Assembly (NCBI GenBank): GCA_024638465.1 | Contig: JAHEKF010000004.1 | Span: 1 to 43,167 of the forward strand | Origin: Rhodospirillaceae bacterium | Lineage (GTDB): Bacteria; Pseudomonadota; Gammaproteobacteria; Steroidobacterales; Rariloculaceae | Reading direction: 5' to 3' | DNA length: 43,167 nucleotides | Part shown: positions 39,222-43,167 of the stretch, piece by piece | Numbering within the stretch: the first letter of the stretch is position 1 | How the letters are laid out: each line of letters opens with the position of its first letter | Position numbers and translations under genes: made by a program | Notes under the pieces: generated by a model | Databases searched by the model: none | The model's input: only the letters and a program-made list of their open reading frames with translations | Told to the model about the DNA's origin: nothing

Positions 39222-39707
39222 TTATCGCGGAAACTCGAACGTCACGATGAGCAGGGACGGGTCGAACGCCGTGACCTGATGCGGGACGTTCTCGGGGATC
39301 ATCAGAAAATCGCCCGCGGATACGCGATGCACCGTACCGCCTTCGATCCGCCTGACGGTCTCGCCGTTCTCCATCGTCTCTACGATTCGGCCGTCGGTCG
39401 TGATCGCGCCGCTGCCTTCGACGATGGCCCAGAGTTCGGCTTCGTTCGTATGCGACGCGGCGCGCTGCGGCGGCGTGCGTCGATCGACCGCGAGCCGATA
39501 CGCGATCCCGGTCGTGGTGTTCACATCCTCGCGTTCCAGCACCGTCGTGTTGGCGTAGGCCACGCTCGTATCGAGTTCGGCCGCGCGCGCCGCCACATCT
39601 TCGGCAGAAAGCAGTAGCGCGCGGGTGACTCCCTCGGCGCCTTCCTGAGCCGCGGCCGGAACGGAAACGAGCAGCAGGACCGCGGAAAGTGTCGTCGTTG
39701 TTTTCAT
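39222..39707 (-). CDS. Exported cupin-domain protein
   Basis: 161 residues with a signal peptide (about 1-20, ending A-A-A-Q). The cupin core holds H-T-N-E-A-E-L-W-A-I-V-E-G-S-G (metal His/Glu set), a G-G-T-V-H-R-V-S-A-G-D-F-L-M-I-P and P-E-N-V-P-H-Q-V-T-A-F (last His). A GGGGGAG six bases before ATG 39707 fixes the start. It is encoded 27 bases downstream of the SMP-30-like gene on the same strand, so both likely act in one periplasmic pathway. Distinct from the cupin at 13165. Confidence 0.87.
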   Translation of the reverse strand: MKTTTTLSAVLLLVSVPAAAQEGAEGVTRALLLSAEDVAARAAELDTSVAYANTTVLEREDVNTTTGIAYRLAVDRRTPPQRAASHTNEAELWAIVEGSGAITTDGRIVETMENGETVRRIEGGTVHRVSAGDFLMIPENVPHQVTAFDPSLLIVTFEFPR

Positions 39708-39734
39708 GGATTACTCCCCCGTTCTTCTATTGGT

Positions 39735-40775
39735 TTATTTGGCCCGTCCTGTCAGTCCGGAAGCGAGCATGTCGATCTTGTACAGAGATCCCGCTCCGGC
39801 GACAAAAAGCGTCTGTCTGTCTGGACCGCCGAAAGCGACGTTCTGGCAATCTCGCGGCAGGCAGCGAACGGGAATGATGCCGAGATGTTCCGCTTCGGCG
39901 CTCAGGACCTCGATCCCGCCGCCGGTCGAAACATAGAGCCGGTCGCCGCTATCGACGGCCAGCCCGTCTGCGAATGTCTTGACGCCGCCGAGACCGTTGT
40001 CGCGATTGCTTCTGCCTAGCAATGTGCCGAACTCGCGCCGGTTCTCGACGAGTCCGTCCGGCCGAATGTCCCAGGCAATGATGTGATCGCCATTGGAATC
40101 GCTGATGTAAAGCACGGTCTCGTCGCGGTTGAGCTGTATGCCGTTCGGGCGAATCATCTGATCCTCGATGCGAACAGCGTCGCCGCCCGGAGGAATGTAA
40201 TACACCGCGGCCGGCAGACGCGGCCCCAACGGCTCGCCGCCATAGCGTTCCACCAGTTCCTGTTGTTGTCCCGCAGTAAGACCGGGATCGGTAAAGTAAA
40301 CGCCGCCGGTCCTGGCAACGATCAGATCGTTTGGACGGCTGAACGGCATTCCGTCGTACTCGTCCGCGAGCACGGCCTCGGCCTCGGGCGGATAGATCAC
40401 ACCAATCCGTGTCGAACCGTCCCAGGCCTGCGCGGAAATCAGATGACCGTCGGGGTGTTGGGTGATGCCGTGCGACTCGTTGGACTCTGCGACCAGCACC
40501 GTGACTTCGTTGGTTTCGGTGTCGAGGCTGTGAATCCGGAGCCCGTCCGGTTCCGCGAACAGCAGCCGGCCATCCATCAATCCGATCGGATCGTCGAGCC
40601 CGTTGTAGCCTGTCAGGATGCGGACGATTTCCGCACCTTCCTCGACGACCCCGGGAATCCCGGTCGCGGTACCCACGACGACGGGCGCATAGCCTTGCTG
40701 TGCGCTGGCGACGACCGCGAACGCCTGCGAGATCAGTACGCTCAAAATAACGCCGACTGCCTTTGCTGTTTTCAT
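39735..40775 (-). CDS. SMP-30/gluconolactonase-like exported protein
   Basis: 346 residues, signal peptide about 1-26 (V-V-A-S-A-Q). Six-bladed propeller of the SMP-30/LRE type: an E-P-D-G-L-R-I-H start, F-S-R-P-N-D-L-I-V-A-R-T-G-G-V-Y-F-T-D-P, R-P-N-G-I-Q-L-N-R-D-E-T-V-L-Y-I-S-D-S, and F-A-D-G-L-A-V-D-S-G-D-R-L-Y-V-S-T near the end. The N and D of R-P-N-D/R-P-N-G and the late D-G-L are the usual metal-site residues, so lactone hydrolysis is likely, though the lactone is unknown. The ATG at 40775 has a distant GGAG. Cupin gene follows. Confidence 0.88.
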   Translation of the reverse strand: MKTAKAVGVILSVLISQAFAVVASAQQGYAPVVVGTATGIPGVVEEGAEIVRILTGYNGLDDPIGLMDGRLLFAEPDGLRIHSLDTETNEVTVLVAESNESHGITQHPDGHLISAQAWDGSTRIGVIYPPEAEAVLADEYDGMPFSRPNDLIVARTGGVYFTDPGLTAGQQQELVERYGGEPLGPRLPAAVYYIPPGGDAVRIEDQMIRPNGIQLNRDETVLYISDSNGDHIIAWDIRPDGLVENRREFGTLLGRSNRDNGLGGVKTFADGLAVDSGDRLYVSTGGGIEVLSAEAEHLGIIPVRCLPRDCQNVAFGGPDRQTLFVAGAGSLYKIDMLASGLTGRAK

Positions 40776-40851
40776 GTCAATCGTTACTCCATTAGTCGAT
40801 GTACTACAGTTGCCGAAGCGGACGTGAAGCGTAGCACGCGGCCATATTTCT

Positions 40852-40875
40852 GCGACGCGACTCGCTGTGCGTCGC
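40852..40875 (-). other. Stem-loop downstream of the CBS gene
   Basis: GCGACGC (40852-40858) pairs with GCGTCGC (40869-40875) over a 10-base loop, just beyond the CBS stop on the minus strand. No T-tract, so termination is uncertain. The rest of the 105-base gap to the SMP-30 gene shows no firm promoter. Confidence 0.4.
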
Positions 40876-40880
40876 TCCGA

Positions 40881-41309
40881 TCATCGGGTGAGATAACTCT
40901 CCAGCTGATCGATCAGTGCTTCCTGATCCTTGATTACGGCCTTTACGAGGTCACCGATCGACACCACGCCAAGGACGGCCGAGCCTTCGAGCACCGGAAG
41001 ATGGCGAACGTATTTGTCGGTCATTATCGACAGTCCTTCCTGAACGGTAGCGTCGGGCGAGATCGTGAGCACGGGAGAACTCATGACTGTACTCACCGGC
41101 GTATCCTCCGACCTGAGTCCCTGCAGGATCACCTTGCGGGTGTAATCACGTTCGGAAACGAAACCGACAAGCTCATCGTCTTTCAGCACGATCAGGGCTC
41201 CGACGTTGCGCTCGGCCATGCGGCGGATGGCGTCCAGTACGGATTCGTCCGGAGACGCCGACCAGATGATCGTGCCCTTGTCTTTCAGAATGTCGCGAAT
41301 GCTGTGCAT
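40881..41309 (-). CDS. CBS-domain protein
   Basis: 142 residues, two CBS motifs in tandem and nothing else. The first runs to about residue 62 (V-L-D-A-I-R-R-M-A-E-R-N-V-G-A-L-I-V, then D-E-L-V-G-F-V-S-E-R-D-Y-T-R-K), the second from about 74 (T-V-Q-E-G-L-S-I-M-T, R-H-L-P-V-L-E-G, L-G-V-V-S-I-G-D-L-V-K). Such stand-alone pairs bind adenine nucleotides and regulate partner proteins. No partner is fused. AAGGA precedes ATG 41309. It is downstream of rnfC on the same strand, with 82 bases between. Confidence 0.93.
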   Translation of the reverse strand: MHSIRDILKDKGTIIWSASPDESVLDAIRRMAERNVGALIVLKDDELVGFVSERDYTRKVILQGLRSEDTPVSTVMSSPVLTISPDATVQEGLSIMTDKYVRHLPVLEGSAVLGVVSIGDLVKAVIKDQEALIDQLESYLTR

Positions 41310-41391
41310 AACGTTCCTTCTTATTCTAGCCGTGTCTTCGCAACGCGCGCTCGCCGTTAACCACAGATCGTGCCATGAATCCTGCGTCCGA

Positions 41392-42984
41392 TCACGCCTC
41401 GACCGGCTCCGGCAATCGGTTCAGACGCGCGATTACGTCCGTCACCGCTGCCAGACGATGCTGTATCGCCTGCTGCTCGTTTCCTGCGACAACGCGGGTT
41501 CCATGTGTCGTTTCCCAGCGCTGTATTCGTTCACGTCTTAGCTCCTCACGCGAATCGATCCACTGCTTGCGGGCTTCGAAACTCAACGCCTTCACGAAGC
41601 GCTGCTTCTCCGTACGGAAGCTCTCGGTGAGCGGAATGTGGCTCGGACAGACGACGTCACAGCACCCACATTCGATGCAATCGAAAAGGCCGAACTGGTC
41701 CAGAGAGCTAGACCGGTCCTGCCCGGCCAACCGGAACAGTTCCTGCGGCTGCAGATACGCCGGGCATACGGCTGCACAGTCGCCGCAGCGAATGCACGGC
41801 TGCACATCTTCAGCTTCGGGTAGCTCCTGCTCGGTAGCGGCAACGATACAGTTCGTCGAGCGCGTGACGGGGACGACGTCGCTTTCAAGCGGAATCCCCA
41901 TCATGCTGCCGCCCATGATCAGCTTAACTACCGGTGCGTTGTAGCCTCCGCATGCCGTCACGACATCCGCTACCCGCGTACCGAAGCGAACTTCCAGATT
42001 GCGTTGACGCAGCACACCAGTACCGGTGACGGTGGTGATTCGGCTAATCAATGGTTCCCCTGTTTGCAGGAAACGGCAAAGCGCAACTGCGGTGCCTACG
42101 TTTTGACAGAGATAGCCGATGTCAGTCGGACGGACCAGCGAAGGCACCTGGTTCCCGGTCAGTATCTCGATCAGCTGCCGTTCGCCCCCGGCAGGATAGA
42201 CGACCGGGACGACGACCAGAGACAGACGGTCCGCGGCCCCGAGAGCCCCGATTTCCCGTTCAAGAGCCTCATGAGCTTCGGGTTTATCGGCCTCGATCGC
42301 GACCACTCCGGCCTCCGCGCCCGTCAGTTCCACCAACACGAGTGCCCCCGCTATCACTTCACGCGGTGAAGTGCGCATCAACATGTCGTCGCAACTGATG
42401 TAAGGCTCGCACTCGACCCCGTTAATGACCACCAGGCGTGTGGCCCGACGCCAGGTCGCGGCCAGTTTGACGCCGGCCGGAAACACGGCGCCGCCGAGAC
42501 CTGCCAGGCCCGCCCGCGACATCGCCATGGCCAGTGCGTCGGGCGTATCCCACTGACTCAGATCGGGGGGCTCCAGCCCGGACCAGGGCTCATCGTCGCC
42601 GTCGACCTCGAGCATGGCGCACAGAGCCTGCCGACGCCGCGCCTCGCCCACTGGGTGAGTCTCCAGTGAACGGATAACGCCGGAGGTACTTGCATGCGTC
42701 CATGTCGCGAGGGGACCGCCGCCACTGACGAGTGGCTGTCCGCGCAACACACGCTGCCCGCTCCGCACCTCAGGTCGGATACTCTGCGCCGACAGACCGC
42801 TCTCCAGCGGCAGTACGATTTCGTTCGGCAGGGGTGCGGACTCGAGCGGCGCGCTCGTGCTCGAACGCTTGTGCGCGCGCAGCACGACGCCGCGCCCGCG
42901 AGAGACGCGGCCCTCGATGACACCCATGTCGAGAACGGCGCTGCTCTCGACAGTCGGCGTCCGGGGTGTCTCCTCGCTATCCAT
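41392..42984 (-). CDS. rnfC: RnfC/RsxC-type electron transport complex subunit
   Basis: 530 residues. Near the N-terminus, L-P-N-E-I-V-L-P-L begins a barrel-sandwich part (about 50-110). The NADH/FMN-binding segment has G-L-A-G-L-G-G-A-V-F-P-A-G-V-K and V-I-N-G-V-E-C-E-P-Y-I-S (about 165-200). Two 4Fe-4S motifs follow, C-I-R-C-G-D-C-A-A-V-C-P (about 395) and C-I-E-C-G-C-C-D-V-V-C-P (about 435). In the Rnf/Rsx complex it passes electrons between NADH, ferredoxin and the membrane. The usual G-I-H-P-P start is replaced by a diverged sequence (G-R-G-V-V-L-R-A-H-K). No other rnf gene is visible downstream; the upstream side is cut by the window. Confidence 0.9.
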   Translation of the reverse strand: MDSEETPRTPTVESSAVLDMGVIEGRVSRGRGVVLRAHKRSSTSAPLESAPLPNEIVLPLESGLSAQSIRPEVRSGQRVLRGQPLVSGGGPLATWTHASTSGVIRSLETHPVGEARRRQALCAMLEVDGDDEPWSGLEPPDLSQWDTPDALAMAMSRAGLAGLGGAVFPAGVKLAATWRRATRLVVINGVECEPYISCDDMLMRTSPREVIAGALVLVELTGAEAGVVAIEADKPEAHEALEREIGALGAADRLSLVVVPVVYPAGGERQLIEILTGNQVPSLVRPTDIGYLCQNVGTAVALCRFLQTGEPLISRITTVTGTGVLRQRNLEVRFGTRVADVVTACGGYNAPVVKLIMGGSMMGIPLESDVVPVTRSTNCIVAATEQELPEAEDVQPCIRCGDCAAVCPAYLQPQELFRLAGQDRSSSLDQFGLFDCIECGCCDVVCPSHIPLTESFRTEKQRFVKALSFEARKQWIDSREELRRERIQRWETTHGTRVVAGNEQQAIQHRLAAVTDVIARLNRLPEPVEA

Positions 42985-43122
42985 GGCTCAATCCCGAAGT
43001 CGGCACCGCTACCTCGCCACGATCCGGGCATGCGCTTCTTCTTCCGGCGCAGCCTGGAATACGCCGGAGCTCTGCCCTGCTACTTCGGTCAGTTTCAGGA
43101 CGAAAGCAGCCATCTGCCAGGG

Positions 43123-43167
43123 TCATTCGTAGCTTTCGACATCGCTCAAGGGAAGCTTGCCTCTCAC
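43123..43167 (-). CDS. 3' end of an unidentified gene
   Basis: Fourteen codons (ending L-S-D-V-E-S-Y-E) and a TGA at 43123-43125; the rest lies beyond the window. In an rnf operon this position could be rnfB or another subunit, but the residues visible do not show it. Confidence 0.35.
   Translation of the reverse strand: MRGKLPLSDVESYE

Noticed and set aside
40083-41360. 425-codon plus-strand open frame
   Set aside because: Covers the SMP-30 and CBS genes on the other strand; no domain is recognisable.
43009-43113. 34-codon open frame between rnfC and the window edge
   Set aside because: Short, no clear ribosome site and no recognisable similarity; not enough to call a gene.

Overview
The window is a contiguous piece of a GC-rich proteobacterial chromosome, most probably from an environmental gammaproteobacterium. 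Supporting signs are an RnfC subunit, a TypA/BipA GTPase, a CspA-type cold shock protein, a Kdo hydroxylase beside a heptosyltransferase, an MFS-PlsC fusion, an AsmA protein and a TonB-dependent receptor under an ECF sigma factor. The exact lineage cannot be read from the sequence. Coding density is high. I saw no tRNA, rRNA, CRISPR array, transposase or phage gene.

Layout. 1-1055 (minus): YciI-like protein, then a lipoprotein amidohydrolase cut by the window edge. 1188-2729 (plus): DUF2946-like His-rich small protein and a Met/His-rich outer-membrane protein, probably copper related. 2948-4162 (minus): 2Fe-2S ferredoxin and an exported SDR, divergent from a FadR/GntR regulator (4307) whose start carries two tandem TGGT-N3-ACCA operators. 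The regulator is followed by a complete RND adaptor/pump pair (5130-9511). 9669-11874: RRM RNA-binding protein and TypA. 11900-15023 (minus): BNR lipoprotein coupled to a cupin, and an amidase. 15163-18024: AsmA. 18265-18471: cold shock gene with a long 5' UTR and a clear terminator.

18527-19138 has no gene but is full of repeats: a nearly perfect 19-20 bp inverted repeat about 430 bp apart, an outer and more diverged inverted repeat, 52-bp tandem units, and a block of about 150 bp that recurs inverted at 2742-2900.

19753-26891 is the most interesting locus: ECF sigma factor, FecR-like anti-sigma regulator, TonB-dependent receptor with its own STN signalling domain, and two lipoproteins sharing a domain of about 290 residues with ten conserved cysteines. 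All are in one orientation with overlapping or short junctions. It reads as a trans-envelope signalling and uptake operon whose terminal lipoproteins I cannot assign to a known family.

26952-30992 holds envelope glycan genes (GT25 glycosyltransferase, Kdo hydroxylase, GT9 heptosyltransferase) plus a DUF4159 protein and a small membrane protein. 31076-36254: penicillin-acylase-family hydrolase, M23 peptidase, MFS-PlsC fusion. 36325-40775: NHL beta-propeller, YeeE/YedE transporter, a possible truncated VUT transporter, cupin and SMP-30 lactonase-like protein. 40881-43167 (minus): CBS protein, RnfC and the last codons of an unidentified gene.
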